Of a stretch of 64,000 nucleotides of DNA, positions 1 through 9,965 are shown piece by piece. The stretch comes from Ignavibacteriales bacterium. GTDB taxonomy: Bacteria; Bacteroidota; Ignavibacteria; Ignavibacteriales; Melioribacteraceae. The notes under the pieces were generated by a model, which saw only the letters and a list, made by a program, of their open reading frames with translations, was not told the DNA's origin and did no database searches. The position numbers and the translations under genes were made by a program. Where the stretch lies: NCBI GenBank assembly GCA_020635285.1, contig JACKAB010000008.1:186001-250000 (forward strand), in the 5' to 3' direction. Positions within the stretch are counted from its first letter, which is position 1, and the number at the start of each line of letters is the position of its first letter.

Positions 1-1
1 A

Positions 2-559
2 ATAATTAGCGAACCAGATACTGGAATTTATGATGCAATGAACAAAGGTGTGCAATCTAGCTCCGGAGATTATATTTTGTTTCTAAATGCGGATGATTTC
101 CTTATTTCTGAAAATACAATTAATAACTTTGTAGAATATGTAACATCAGAAAAAGTAGAAGAGGCAGATATTTATTTTGGCAAAGTATTAATTTTCAATA
201 AGCAAAATGGAATTGGTAATCTTTGGAAAGCTGCAAAAGTTTCAAAATATTCTTTATTCCGGGGATCAATCCCTCATCCGGCAACTTTTATTAAATCAGA
301 TACTTTTAAGAAATGCGGTCTTTTTGATACAAATTATAAAATCTCTGCCGATTACGAATGGTTTGTTCGAGCATTAATAAAATATAATATGACTTTTGTG
401 CGTAATGAGATTATTGTTTCTGTATTTAATAAAGGTGGAGTTTCAACAATTAACAGTGATGAAATAATTAAAAATGAAAAACAACGAATTCACCAAACAT
501 ACTATAGTTATTGGGAAAGAAAGTATTATAATTTCAGATGGTTTATTAAGAAAATTTAA
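2..559 (+). CDS. Family 2 glycosyltransferase, 5' end cut by the window
   Basis: The reading frame is open from base 2, and the residues before the first ATG (position 38) read SEPDTGIYDAMNKG, a motif typical of WcaA-like GT2 enzymes. It is followed by the metal/nucleotide-binding FLNADD motif around residues 27-32 and by the SADYEWFVRAL segment expected near the catalytic base. The protein should therefore be a cytoplasmic, inverting sugar transferase building a surface polysaccharide, with its nucleotide-binding N-terminus outside the window. The ATG at 38 is internal, not the real start. It is the first of several glycosyltransferases on this strand. Donor and acceptor sugars cannot be read from the sequence. 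Confidence 0.88.
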   Translation: MISEPDTGIYDAMNKGVQSSSGDYILFLNADDFLISENTINNFVEYVTSEKVEEADIYFGKVLIFNKQNGIGNLWKAAKVSKYSLFRGSIPHPATFIKSDTFKKCGLFDTNYKISADYEWFVRALIKYNMTFVRNEIIVSVFNKGGVSTINSDEIIKNEKQRIHQTYYSYWERKYYNFRWFIKKI

Positions 560-641
560 TTTAATACAAAATGTGTAAATTTCACATTACAATTTAAATA
601 CAAATTACTTTTTGCTTAGAAAAATAAAAAAATATTTTATA

Positions 642-1493
642 ATGAAAATTTCCGTAGTTCTTATTGTCTTTAATAGAGCGGAATTGATGACAAAGTCACT
701 CCTTTCTTTAAATCATCAATCGCATTTGCCTGATGAAGTTATTGTGACCGATGATGGTTCAGAGGAAAATATTTTAAATGTGTTAAAAGAACTTGCACCT
801 AAATTAAAGTATAAATTAAAATATGTTTGGCAAGAACATAGAGATTTCCGTGCAGCTAAAGCAAGAAACAATGGAGTAAGAGCGGCAAAAAATAATTTCC
901 TAATTTTTTTATTGATCAGGATATAATTTCAACAAAAAACTATGTAAAGACTTTTGTAGATCATGCTGAACAAAATAAGTTTATTGTCTCTTATCCAGTC
1001 CGCTTAACAAAAGAACAAACGAAAGCTGTGGATGAAAACATGATTGAAAATTTTAGCTATGGCTCAATTCTAAAAACTAAACAGCTTTATAAAATTAAGA
1101 AACAGTTTGTCAAAGATTATGTTTCTTTTCTTCAGAAAAAAAATTAAGATTAATAAAAAAGGTCCTAAATTAAGGAGCGGAGTGTTTGCAATTCATAGAG
1201 ACGATTTTATTAAAGTAAATGGCTTTGATGAAAAAAATACCAAGGTTGGGGGAATGAAGACGATGATTTAGGCAATCGACTTTATGCTGCAAATATAATT
1301 GGATATAATCCCTTTTGGAGCGAATACCCAATTCATCTATATCATGAACCGAATCATCAAGCGGGAAATAGAGTAAATAAAACTTATTATGAGAATCAAA
1401 AAAAAAATGATCACTAATTCTAATTGGAAATGTGAATATGGTTTTGATAATCCTTTAGGTGATGAACAGATAAAAGTAATTGAACTAAATTAA
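642..1493 (+). CDS. Family 2 glycosyltransferase, broken by four frameshifts
   Basis: The N-terminal piece starts MKISVVLIVFNRAE with the DDGSEE motif, the typical GT2 Rossmann start. Later frames give FIDQDI, then SGVFAIHRDDF, then the GWGNEDDDLGNRL motif of the C-terminal galactosyltransferase-type GT2 region, and end in ELN-stop. Joining these needs four single-base corrections, at T7 904-910, A8 1136-1143, A7 1231-1237 and A10 1398-1407. Every indel lies in a homopolymer, so sequencing error is more likely than true decay, but a pseudogene is possible. I prefer the ATG at 642 over an upstream TTG at 612 because the protein family begins there. Role: surface glycan assembly; substrates unknown. 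Confidence 0.75.
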
Positions 1494-1521
1494 TGTATTT
1501 GAATAAAAAAATAATTAGAGT

Positions 1522-2265
1522 ATGAGAGAAAAAATAAGCGCCACTTTAATTGTAAAAATGAAGAGAAGAATATTGCTCGTTGTTTAAAATCTCTTTAGTT
1601 GGGTTGATGAAATAATTGTGGTTGATTCTTATTCAACAGATAGAACAGTTGAAATTTGCAATGAGTTTAATTGTAAAGTAATCCAAACTGCCTGGCTTGG
1701 ATTTGGTAAAACCAAAAAATTTGCTGTAGATAATGCTTCGCACGATTGGATATTATCAATTGACGCAGATGAAGAAGTTACTCCGGAATTGCAAAAAAAA
1801 ATTAAAGAATTGTTAGTTAAGCCTAATTACAAAGGATATTATATAAAACGTAAATCTTTTTATCTGGGCAAAGAAGTTAAACACTGCGGCTGGAATAAAG
1901 ATTATCCAGTTAGATTGTTCAATAGAAATTTTGGAAATTTTAATGATAAAGAAGTTCACGAATCCATAAAAATTAAGAGCGAAAAATCCAAAATTCACGA
2001 ACCTCTTTTACATTACACATATCAGACAATCGCATCTCACATTGAAAAAGTAAATCGCTATTCAAGTTTAGCTGCTGAAGAATTAATTAAGAAGGAAAAA
2101 TATTATTCAGTATTTTCTGCCGTTATTTTTGGGATTGTAAGATTTATAAAAATGTATTTTATTCAACTTGGATTTCTCGATGGAAGAATTGGATTTATAT
2201 TGTGTTACAATTCTGCATTTAGCGTTTATTTAAAATATGTAAAAACATGCCAGATAAAGAAATAA
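1522..2265 (+). CDS. WaaE/KdtX-like family 2 glycosyltransferase
   Basis: The family resembles LPS core GT2 enzymes: SATLIVKNEEKNIARCLKSL near the N-terminus (after repair), VDSYSTDRTVEI, WILSIDADEEVTPEL (DxD motif), HCGWNKDYPVRLFNR, and VHESI downstream. The C-terminus carries a hydrophobic stretch (VFSAVIFGIVRFIKMYFI), as in related membrane-associated enzymes. Two compensating frameshifts, at A5 1554-1558 (one A missing) and T3 1594-1596 (one T extra), separate the ATG at 1522 from the long frame beginning at 1618. The 3' end overlaps the next gene by 19 bases, which points to one transcript. A role in LPS core or O-glycan synthesis is inferred from family and context; the exact sugar is unknown. 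Confidence 0.82.
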
Positions 2266-3357
2266 GAATCCTACATATTGATAATGAAAAAAGTTGGCGA
2301 GGCGGTCAGCAGCAAGCTTTTTATCTTCATCAAGGATTAACTGAAAAGAATATTTTTTCTTTATTTATTTGTAATTCCAATTCTGCGATTCAAAATAGGT
2401 TAGAAGAACAAAAACTTCCTGTAAAAATTGTAAATATGCTTGGCGAAATAGATTTAATCGCTGCTTATAAAATTTCAAAAATTTGCAAAATTGAAAAAAT
2501 CAATATTATTCAAGCTCATTCAGGGCATGCTCTTACAATAGCATTATTAGCAAAACTATTTTACAGAAAAGTAAAACTAATTGGAGTTAGGCGAGTTGAT
2601 TTTCACATAAAGAAAAATTTCTTTAGCAAGTGGAAATACAATTCTAATCTATTAAATAAAATTATATGCGTTTCTGAGGCAATAAAAAATGTACTAATTA
2701 ATGATAATATTGCTGGGAGTAAACTTTTAACCATCCATGATGGAATTGATATAAATAGATTTAGTAATTTTCAGTTTTCACCGGATCTTAAAAAATCTTA
2801 TAATATTCCTCTTGAAAATATTGTTGTTGGAACTGTTGCTGCTTTTGTCGGACACAAAGATTATCCTAATTTAATTAATGCTGCAAAAATTGTTTGTAAT
2901 AGAATTAATAATGTAACATTTCTTGCACTTGGCGATGGTGAGTTAAAAACTGATATGGAAAACTTAGTTAGTCAATTAAATATTAATCATAAATTTATAT
3001 TTGCCGGTTTTAAAAATAATGTTGGAGAGCACTTAAAAATATTTAATATTTTTGTAATGAGTTCAAAATTAGAAGGTCTCGGAACTTCAATACTGGATGC
3101 ACAATCTGTTGGATTACCAATTGTGGCAACAAGTGCCGGAGGAATTCCTGAAATTATCCTAGATAATAAAAATGGAATTTTAGTTGAACCAAAAAATCCG
3201 CAAAAACTTGCAGAAGCATTAATTGATTTAATCAATGATAAAAAATAAACAAGAAAGATTGGGTTTTGAAGCAAAGGTTAGTGTAAAGAAATTTTCAATT
3301 GAAAATAATATTGAACAAAATATTATTTTATATAATCAATTATTGAACGAAAAATAG
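2247..3357 (+). CDS. Family 4 glycosyltransferase
   Basis: The N-terminal half has the glycine-rich acceptor-side motif WRGGQQQAFYL (residues about 16-26), and the C-terminal half has the GT-B donor-binding signature: SSKLEGLGTSILDAQSVGLP followed by VATSAGGIPEII. This is a retaining GT4 enzyme acting in the cytoplasm. The frame stops at 3248, but the downstream residues ERLGFEAKVSVKKFSIENN match the usual GT4 tail and continue to a stop at 3357 if one A is removed from A6 at 3240-3245. With that repair it is about 370 residues, normal for the family. It overlaps the preceding gene and is separated from the following gene by three bases. Confidence 0.85.
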
Positions 3358-3360
3358 TAA

Positions 3361-4394
3361 ATGAAAATTGATCCAAAAATAAAAAACTCTGCTCAAAATA
3401 TTCTAATAATCCAAACTGCGTTTATAGGTGATGTAATATTAATTACTCCACTAATTGCTGCGGTAAATAAATTATTCCCTAAAGCAAAAATTGATGTTAT
3501 GGTAATTCCGGAAACTTCTGGAATTCTTGAAAATAACCCCAGAGTAAATAAAATAATTAAGTTTGATAAACGTAAGAACAAGTTTTTCTCCTTTTTGAAA
3601 ACTTTAAAAACACTTAAAAATAATAAATATGATATTGCTCTTACACCGCATAGTTCCATGACAACTGCATTTTTAATGTTTTTAGCTAAAATTAAAATAA
3701 GAGTAGGATTTGCAAGATGGGCAGCACGTAATTTATTGACTCATAAAATTCCTCACTTAAAAAATGTTCATAAAATTGAAAAAAATCTTTATTTAATTTC
3801 TCCATTTACGGATGAAAAATTCTCTATTCAAACTGAATTATTCCCGACTACTGAAATGCAAAATAAGGCCGCAGATATAATTTCAACTTTTGATAAATCA
3901 GTTATAAAAATTATTGCAATTGCACCGGTTCCAATTGGTTTACAAAAAAATGGCCCAAAGATTATTATGAGAAATTAGTTAATAAATTATCCAATAAAAA
4001 CTTTGGCATAATATTCATTGGAAGCAAGCAAGAACAGCAATTATGCGAAGATATTAAACCTGAAAAAAACTCAATTAATTTAGCCGGGGGACTTTCTTTG
4101 TTAGAATCAGCAGCGGTAATAAAATTATGCAATCTAATGATTTGCAACGATAGCGGTGCCTTACATCTTGCAAACGCAATGCAGACGGATGTTATGGCAT
4201 TTTTTGGTCCGACTGTAAAAAAAATAGGTTATTATCCATTCAGAGAAAATGATAAAGTTCTAGAGGTTGATTTAGATTGTAGACCTTGCAGCAGTCATGG
4301 TACAAACACTTGTCCGCTTGAACATCATAATTGTATGTACTTAATTGAACCAGATTTTGTTGCTTCCGAAGTATTAAGAAAGTTTGAAGTCTAG
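3361..4394 (+). CDS. Family 9 glycosyltransferase (ADP-heptose:LPS heptosyltransferase type)
   Basis: The N-terminus has NILIIQTAFIGDVILITPLI, the GT9 pattern for RfaF/WaaF-like enzymes. The C-terminal half has NLMICNDSGALHLANAM and a cysteine-rich segment (CRPCSSHGTNTCPLEHHNCM) that recurs in heptosyltransferases. The expected APGSxWxTKKWP motif appears only if one G is added at 3927-3928 (CCGG), which joins the piece ending at 3978 with the piece starting in frame before 4098. The joined protein is about 345 residues, the normal size. It would transfer heptose or a related sugar to LPS core at the inner membrane face. It is three bases after the GT4 gene and two bases before the CDP-glycerol-type gene. 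Confidence 0.86.
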
Positions 4395-4396
4395 TT

Positions 4397-5452
4397 ATGG
4401 TTTTTTCATATTACATTTATAAATATCCATATAAAATTGCTTGGCACTTAGCGCAACTTTTTAGAAGTAAATCAGTAATATTTTATTGTTCCGATCCTTT
4501 AGATTATGAAATGTTTCTTCCTATCAAGAAATATTTGTCTGATGTTACAATTGTTGCGAAGAATAAAAAAACCAAAAACTATCTCAGTGAAAAAGGGATA
4601 GCCTTTAAATCAATGCCGGCTTTCCCAAACGCAGTTATTATGGCACGACACGAGCCGTATAAATTTCCAGTAAAAAAGATAATTAAAATTGGTTTTGATC
4701 ATGGATTATACCAATTTAAAAGATGGACATCGCCAAAAAATTATAATGGTTTTAATGTTTATTTTGTCTCTAGTAAAAGGCAAGTTGAAACTGCAAAATC
4801 AATGGGAATAAATTCAACTTTTGCAATTGGATATCCCAAATTGGATAATGCCTTTAACGGTTTTTATAATGAAAAATATTTAAGTGATTTAAAGAAAAAA
4901 ATAAATATTGATCCAAATAAAAAAACAATTATTTTTACTTCAACTTGGAATGTGGAAGGGCTTTCAGCGCTTCCCAGATGGATTGATGAAGTACATAAAT
5001 TAACAAATCAATATAATATTTTATTTACTGTTCATACATGGACAGAACAAAAGTATATAGATAAATTACGATCAATTAAAAGTGCTTATTTTATTGAAGA
5101 ATATGACGCAACGCCATATTTACTAATTGCAGATATTTTTGTGGGTGATTATAGTTCCATTATTGGTGAATTTTGCGCACTTAATAAACCAATTATAACT
5201 TTTAAAGTTCTGGAATCCAGCAGAACAATTAAAGAAATCACAGAATTGATAAAAAGCATTTCTATTCAAATTAATAACTTCAATGAATTACCCTCTGCAA
5301 TCCAAGTATGTCTTGAAAATCCTAATGAAAAGTCTTTTGAAAGAAAAGCAGCAAATGAACTTATGTATTTTAGTTTGGATGGTAAAGCAGGTGAGAGAGC
5401 GGGAAATAAAATTAAAGAGTTGCTTCAAAAAAATAAATTAATATTTAATTGA
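4397..5452 (+). CDS. CDP-glycerol glycerophosphotransferase-like (TagB/TagF family) protein
   Basis: The 351-residue protein shows the Glyphos_transf pattern: FDHGLYQFKRW near residue 100, YFVSSKRQVETAKSMG, AIGYPKLDNAF, and the C-terminal DIFVGDYSSIIGEFCALNKP motif that binds the nucleotide phosphates. Family members move a glycerol- or ribitol-phosphate group from a CDP donor to a lipid-linked glycan. It follows the GT9 gene by two bases, so it probably adds a phosphopolyol decoration to the LPS or capsule. A related subset of the family carries out other GT-B reactions, so the donor is unproven. No frameshift is seen. Confidence 0.78.
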   Translation: MVFSYYIYKYPYKIAWHLAQLFRSKSVIFYCSDPLDYEMFLPIKKYLSDVTIVAKNKKTKNYLSEKGIAFKSMPAFPNAVIMARHEPYKFPVKKIIKIGFDHGLYQFKRWTSPKNYNGFNVYFVSSKRQVETAKSMGINSTFAIGYPKLDNAFNGFYNEKYLSDLKKKINIDPNKKTIIFTSTWNVEGLSALPRWIDEVHKLTNQYNILFTVHTWTEQKYIDKLRSIKSAYFIEEYDATPYLLIADIFVGDYSSIIGEFCALNKPIITFKVLESSRTIKEITELIKSISIQINNFNELPSAIQVCLENPNEKSFERKAANELMYFSLDGKAGERAGNKIKELLQKNKLIFN

Positions 5453-5463
5453 AAAAATGTAAT

Positions 5464-6466
5464 TTATTTTTCGAATGAACTTTTCAGTGGAAAGTAATCT
5501 TTGAGGAAATTTTTAATTTTTATAAGATTTTTCTCTGGAGTATTTTCAGTTTGATTAAGACAAAAGGTAAATGGCTTTTCTTCCTTCATTTTACTTAAGT
5601 GCTCATCAACATCTTTTTCATGTAAATTAATATATCCAAAAGTAAATTTATTATAATGTGCTGTCAGTTGATGTAATAATTTCTTTTTGGTATCTACAGT
5701 CTTAACATATTTTGTTTTGCCAAGTTTTTTAATAATTGCATAATAATTAAAAAGATGAAACATTAAAATGTCATCATTTGTTCTAAAACTATTACTGCTG
5801 GTATTTGTGATTTTCTTATTAAAAATATCTTCAAGTTGGGCAAGCACAGATTTTAGTAATGGCTTTATGCCATGTCGAATATTTGAGTAAACCGATTTAT
5901 TAAATTTTTCTTTAATTAATTTCCGTGTATTAACAATAGCATATTGGTGATTATTCCTTTTATTTTCTGGCCTTAAGGAAATATCAAATGCTTTTCTATT
6001 TGGAATTGGTATTATTTCCGAAACAAAAATTCTTGGTAATCCATTTTTGTAAAAAAATATTCAGGTGTGCAAAATTTCCGAGAAACATATCATCATTAAA
6101 ATAAATAAAATGTTCTTGCAAATTTTTAATATGGTGAATTTGTGATTCAATTCCACGTGCGCTGAATGTTGGTAGTTTTTTTTTATCAGAAAAAATTTCT
6201 GAGTGATCAACAATATTAATTTTTGGGTGAGAAGTATCTAACCAACCTGGAATTTGATTATCTGTAACAATAAAAATATTATTTACCCAAGGAGCAAATT
6301 TTTCAACAGATCTTAGTGAGTATTTAAGTTCATCATTATCCATGAAGCGGAAATCAAAATTAGAATCGGGTAAAATATTTCCAACTTCTTTTGCTCTTTT
6401 TAATTTACGGTTTCTCCAATCAGGATCGGAACCATCTACCCAGGTATAAACAATATCAATTTTCAT
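5464..6466 (-). CDS. Stealth-family capsular polysaccharide phosphotransferase
   Basis: The N-terminus KIDIVYTWVDGSDPDW is the Stealth conserved region 1 signature. Conserved region 2 follows, with DNDELKYSLRSVEKFAPW and EHFIYFNDDMFLGN. Stealth proteins transfer sugar-1-phosphates (for example hexosamine-1-phosphate) to build phosphodiester-linked capsules. The frame breaks at T7 on the coding strand (A7 at 6051-6057); removing one base joins it to the C-terminal part that ends at 5464 and gives about 334 residues. It faces the glycosyltransferase operon tail to tail, with 11 bases between the two stops. Acceptor and donor are not identifiable. Confidence 0.85.
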
Positions 6467-6607
6467 TTATTCCATATTAATTAGATTTGAAAAATCTTAG
6501 TGAAATATAATAAAATGAATAGTAAGGATTTTTCTTCTTAATTTTAATTATCAAAATTAATATTTTACTTAAAAATTTGATGTCTTTATTTACCTAAATT
6601 TATTCAA

Positions 6608-6639
6608 TTTGGTTACATTTTTCTGATTGCTTATCTTTG
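6608..6639 (+). promoter_or_regulatory. Bacteroidetes-type promoter before the exporter gene
   Basis: A TTTG element at 6608-6611 is followed, after 20 bases, by TATCTTTG at 6632-6639. This matches the -33 TTTG and -7 TAnnTTTG elements known for the primary sigma factor of Bacteroidetes. It lies 47 bases upstream of the presumed start of the MsbA-like gene and points toward it. Confidence 0.55.
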
Positions 6640-6686
6640 GGAAATAATAAAAAAATATGATCATTCTCAACTAAAAAGATACTTTC

Positions 6687-8546
6687 TTGCATACTTATAA
6701 AAGAATATTAAAATATTTCACATCATTTTGGAAGCCTCTTATACTTGCAATTATTTTTACATTTTTGTTCTCAATACTAAATGGTGCTTCAGTTTATTTA
6801 TCAATTCCTCTGCTTGATACTTTATTTCAGCAAGAAGAGACAGCAAGTAATAGTGCACTTATAAAAAAAGATAATACTCAAAGTTGGCTGCCGGATTTTG
6901 TTACCGAAACTGTAAAATCTGTTTCCAATACATTCCATGAATTTATTTTTACAGGCGAAACAGAGGAGATATTAATAAGAATTTCTGTTTTAATTTTATT
7001 GGCATTTTTGGGTAAAGCAGTTTTTGGATATTTACAAGATTATTATTTATCATATGTTCAACAAGGGGTTATTAAAAAGATTAGAGACGATGCTTATGCT
7101 CATCTGCATAAACTTCCAATGAGTTATTTTAAAAATGAAAGAACTGGCGATTTAATCTCACGAATAACAAATGATGTTAATCTTGTTCAAAATAGTTTTT
7201 CAGTTGTGTTTGCAAGTATTTTTAGAGAACCAGTATCACTTCTTGTCTTTATGATTATTGCAATTTCAATTAGTTGGAAATTGTTTTTGGTCAGTTTGGT
7301 TGTTGTGCCTTTTTCTGGTGGTTTAATTGGCTGGATTGGAATTAAACTTAGAACCCAAACAACAATGCTCCAGCAGCAAATGGGTGATATTACTGCTGTG
7401 CTTCAGGAATCTATTAGTGGGGTAAAAATTGTAAAAGCCTTTGGAATGGAGAATTATGAGAACAATAAGTTTATAGGATTTACAGCAAAGTACTTTAAAA
7501 CAACTTTGAAAAAAATAAGAACGCAGAATATTGCCTCTCCAACTACTGAATTTATTTCAGTTATTGTTGGTGTTGTTATAATCTATTATGGAGGAATTTT
7601 AGTACTTGTTGATCAATCCATGAAAGCAAGTGAGTTTCTTGGATTTCTATTCGCAGTTTTTCAAATGATTCCACCTCTAAAAACGCTCGCAACAGTTAAT
7701 AATAAAGTCCAGGAATCAATTGCTGCCGGTGATAGAGTTTTTGAATTGATAGATACAGTCCCAACGATTAAAAACGTTGAAAACCCTATAAATATTGACT
7801 CATTTAATGATAAGATTGAATTTAGAAATGTTAAATTTAAATATGATGATTCCAATGAAGATGTGCTGGAAGATATTTCCGTTACTGCAAAAAAGGGAGA
7901 AATAATAGCTCTTGTTGGAGGAAGCGGAGCTGGGAAAACAACCTTTGTTGATTTAATTCCACGTTTTTTTGATCCTACTGGGGGGAATATTTTTATTGAC
8001 GGTCACAATACTAAAGATGTATCAATTGAAAGTTTAAGAAAACTAATGGGAATTGTAACCCAAGAAACAGTTTTATTTAATGAATCTGTAAAAAGAAATA
8101 TTGCATATGGATTGGAAGACTGTTCCATAGATAAAGTAATAGAGGTTGCTAAAATTGCAAACGCTCATAATTTTATTCAAGAAATGCCAAATGGATATGA
8201 GACTATGATTGGGGAGCATGGAACAAAACTTTCCGGCGGACAAAGACAAAGACTTTCAATCGCACGTGCATTGTTAAAAAATCCACCTATAATGATTTTT
8301 GATGAGGCAACATCAGCTCTTGATAATGAATCTGAAATGCTTGTACAAGAGGCTATTGAAAGGCTTATGACGGATAGAACGACATTTGTAATCGCTCATA
8401 GATTAAGTACAATTAGAAATGCTAATGTTATATTAGTTTTAGATAAAGGAAAAATTGTTCAAAAGGGTAGACACGAAGAACTATTGAATGATGAAAATGG
8501 TTTATATAAAAAATTATATGAGCTGCAATTTAGATCACTTGAATAA
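6687..8546 (+). CDS. msbA: MsbA-like lipid-flippase ABC transporter (fused membrane and ATPase domains)
   Basis: The 619-residue half-transporter has an N-terminal six-helix exporter domain (about residues 15-340) and a C-terminal ATPase with Walker A GGSGAGKTT, signature LSGGQRQR, Walker B IMIFDEATSALD and H-loop IAHRLST. Homodimers of this type flip lipid A-core or lipid-linked glycans across the inner membrane. A loop of roughly 50 residues between the first two helices is longer than in E. coli MsbA. The start is a TTG at 6687; an in-frame ATG upstream is closed by a stop, so TTG is the best choice. Its position next to the glycan cluster supports export of that product; a multidrug role is the alternative. 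Confidence 0.82.
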   Translation: MHTYKRILKYFTSFWKPLILAIIFTFLFSILNGASVYLSIPLLDTLFQQEETASNSALIKKDNTQSWLPDFVTETVKSVSNTFHEFIFTGETEEILIRISVLILLAFLGKAVFGYLQDYYLSYVQQGVIKKIRDDAYAHLHKLPMSYFKNERTGDLISRITNDVNLVQNSFSVVFASIFREPVSLLVFMIIAISISWKLFLVSLVVVPFSGGLIGWIGIKLRTQTTMLQQQMGDITAVLQESISGVKIVKAFGMENYENNKFIGFTAKYFKTTLKKIRTQNIASPTTEFISVIVGVVIIYYGGILVLVDQSMKASEFLGFLFAVFQMIPPLKTLATVNNKVQESIAAGDRVFELIDTVPTIKNVENPINIDSFNDKIEFRNVKFKYDDSNEDVLEDISVTAKKGEIIALVGGSGAGKTTFVDLIPRFFDPTGGNIFIDGHNTKDVSIESLRKLMGIVTQETVLFNESVKRNIAYGLEDCSIDKVIEVAKIANAHNFIQEMPNGYETMIGEHGTKLSGGQRQRLSIARALLKNPPIMIFDEATSALDNESEMLVQEAIERLMTDRTTFVIAHRLSTIRNANVILVLDKGKIVQKGRHEELLNDENGLYKKLYELQFRSLE

Positions 8547-8570
8547 TATCAATAAATAATAGATGATAAA

Positions 8571-9434
8571 ATGATTGTAGGAATAACACCTAACTATCAA
8601 AAAAAAGAAATCTTTCCGTTCTTGAAAAATTTATTAACTAAGTTACAAAAGGCTGGGATAAGTTTTGTACTTAGTAACTCAGTTCTAAAGTTGGAAAAAA
8701 AATCTAAATTAGACTGGAATAATTTTAAATTATTTAGTGAAGAGGAACTAGCAAAAAATTGCGATGTTATTATTTCAATTGGTGGTGATGGAACTTTACT
8801 TCATACTGCGTATCACTCAAGAAAATCGGGCACACCATTAATTGGAGTAAATTTTGGAAAACTTGGTTTCTTAACAGAATATGATACCGAAAAAATTGAT
8901 GATTTAATTTCCTACTTACAAAAAGACAACTTAATAATTGAAAAAAGAAATACACTTCAGGGGAAATGTTTATCTGAGAAGGCTGAAAGTTTATACGCAA
9001 TAAATGATATTGTTGTGGATAGGGGCAAGTATCCTAAAATGATTGAAATTACAATTGAAATTGATAATGAATATGTAAGTACATTTTCTGCAGATGGAAT
9101 TATAATTGCAACTCCAACCGGCTCAACGGGTTATTCACTTTCAACTGGTGGACCAATTGTTAATCCTCAGACCAAATCAATTACGTTAAGTCCAATTTCT
9201 CCCCATACCTTAACAATGCGCCCTTTAGTAGTTTCTAGCGATCAGAAAGTTGTTATAAAAGCATTCTCCCCGCACGAAGATGTTGAAATAATTTGTGATG
9301 GTGAGAGAGTAAGTTATCTTAAACCAACTGCTATTATTGAAATTACAAAAAGTAAATATGATTTAAATTTAGTACACAATACTCAAACACATTATTTTGA
9401 AATACTAAGAAAAAAAATTATATTGGGGAATTGA
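8571..9434 (+). CDS. nadK: NAD kinase
   Basis: The 287-residue protein has the diagnostic GGDGTLL motif (residues about 68-74), NFGKLGFLTEY, the NDIVVDRG segment, and the conserved PTGSTGYSLSTGGPI motif, followed by RPLVVSS. These make up the ATP- and NAD-binding site of the ATP-NAD kinase family. It phosphorylates NAD to NADP in the cytoplasm. The gene is 24 bases after the exporter and probably shares its transcript. No anomalies are seen. Confidence 0.96.
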   Translation: MIVGITPNYQKKEIFPFLKNLLTKLQKAGISFVLSNSVLKLEKKSKLDWNNFKLFSEEELAKNCDVIISIGGDGTLLHTAYHSRKSGTPLIGVNFGKLGFLTEYDTEKIDDLISYLQKDNLIIEKRNTLQGKCLSEKAESLYAINDIVVDRGKYPKMIEITIEIDNEYVSTFSADGIIIATPTGSTGYSLSTGGPIVNPQTKSITLSPISPHTLTMRPLVVSSDQKVVIKAFSPHEDVEIICDGERVSYLKPTAIIEITKSKYDLNLVHNTQTHYFEILRKKIILGN

Positions 9435-9468
9435 CATTAGAAAATTTCAGAACGGCAGGGAATTATAA

Positions 9469-9962
9469 ATGAAATTTATATTTATTATACTTTTTTCAAG
9501 TTTGGCAATATTTTCTCAAGAATGTAAATTAGTTGAAGATATAAAAAACAGCAGACCGATTCTTCTTGGAATATCTACAGTTGAAGCTTACCAAGACAGT
9601 AATTTTTCTTGGTGGTTTAATTATTCATATGACAAGTATAATGTAGATACAAATTTAGTAAGTGAACACAAAGCTAATGTTATTGATAAAAAATCACAAT
9701 TGTGCTTGGTAACTTGGTGCAGCGATAGCCAAAGGAAGTTCCACGATTTATTAAAATACTTGATTTTATTGGCTTTCCCAAAGATAGTTTGGAATTAATT
9801 AATGTCGATAGAAATAAAGAAGGTTTAGAAAACGAAGTTAATGGATTAGATATTGAATTAGTTCCAACGATAATTGTTTATGATAAAGGTGAAGAAATTG
9901 GAAGAATTATAGAATCGCCAATGGAAACATTAGAAGAAGATTTAGTTGAAATAGTAAAATAA
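9469..9962 (+). CDS. Secreted thioredoxin-fold protein, frameshifted
   Basis: The protein begins with a signal peptide (MKFIFIILFSSLAIFSQ). A thioredoxin-fold core appears after repair: IVLGTWCSDSQREVPRF, INVDRNKEG, and the cis-Pro region VPTIIVYDKGEEIGRI. The WCSDS sequence has one Cys where classical thioredoxins have CxxC, so disulfide exchange may be lost or different. Three indels are needed, at A6 9688-9693, near AA 9711-9712 and at GG 9734-9735. The long frame would otherwise stop at 9798. Similar single-Cys proteins are common in Bacteroidetes and have no settled function. It lies 34 bases after nadK. Confidence 0.7.
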
Positions 9963-9965
9963 AAT

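Noticed and set aside
642..2265. Degraded glycosyltransferases as true pseudogenes
   Set aside because: All six indels fall in or next to short runs of A or T, as they do in essential genes elsewhere in the window, so sequencing error is the simpler explanation; not excluded.
1..6466. Possible genomic island or phage region
   Set aside because: No integrase, transposase, tRNA target or flanking repeat is visible; base composition resembles the rest of the window.
9876..9965. Extension of recG through the thioredoxin-fold gene to a stop near 9876
   Set aside because: The added residues are antisense to coding sequence and unlike the RecG end; a further indel near 9966 is more likely.
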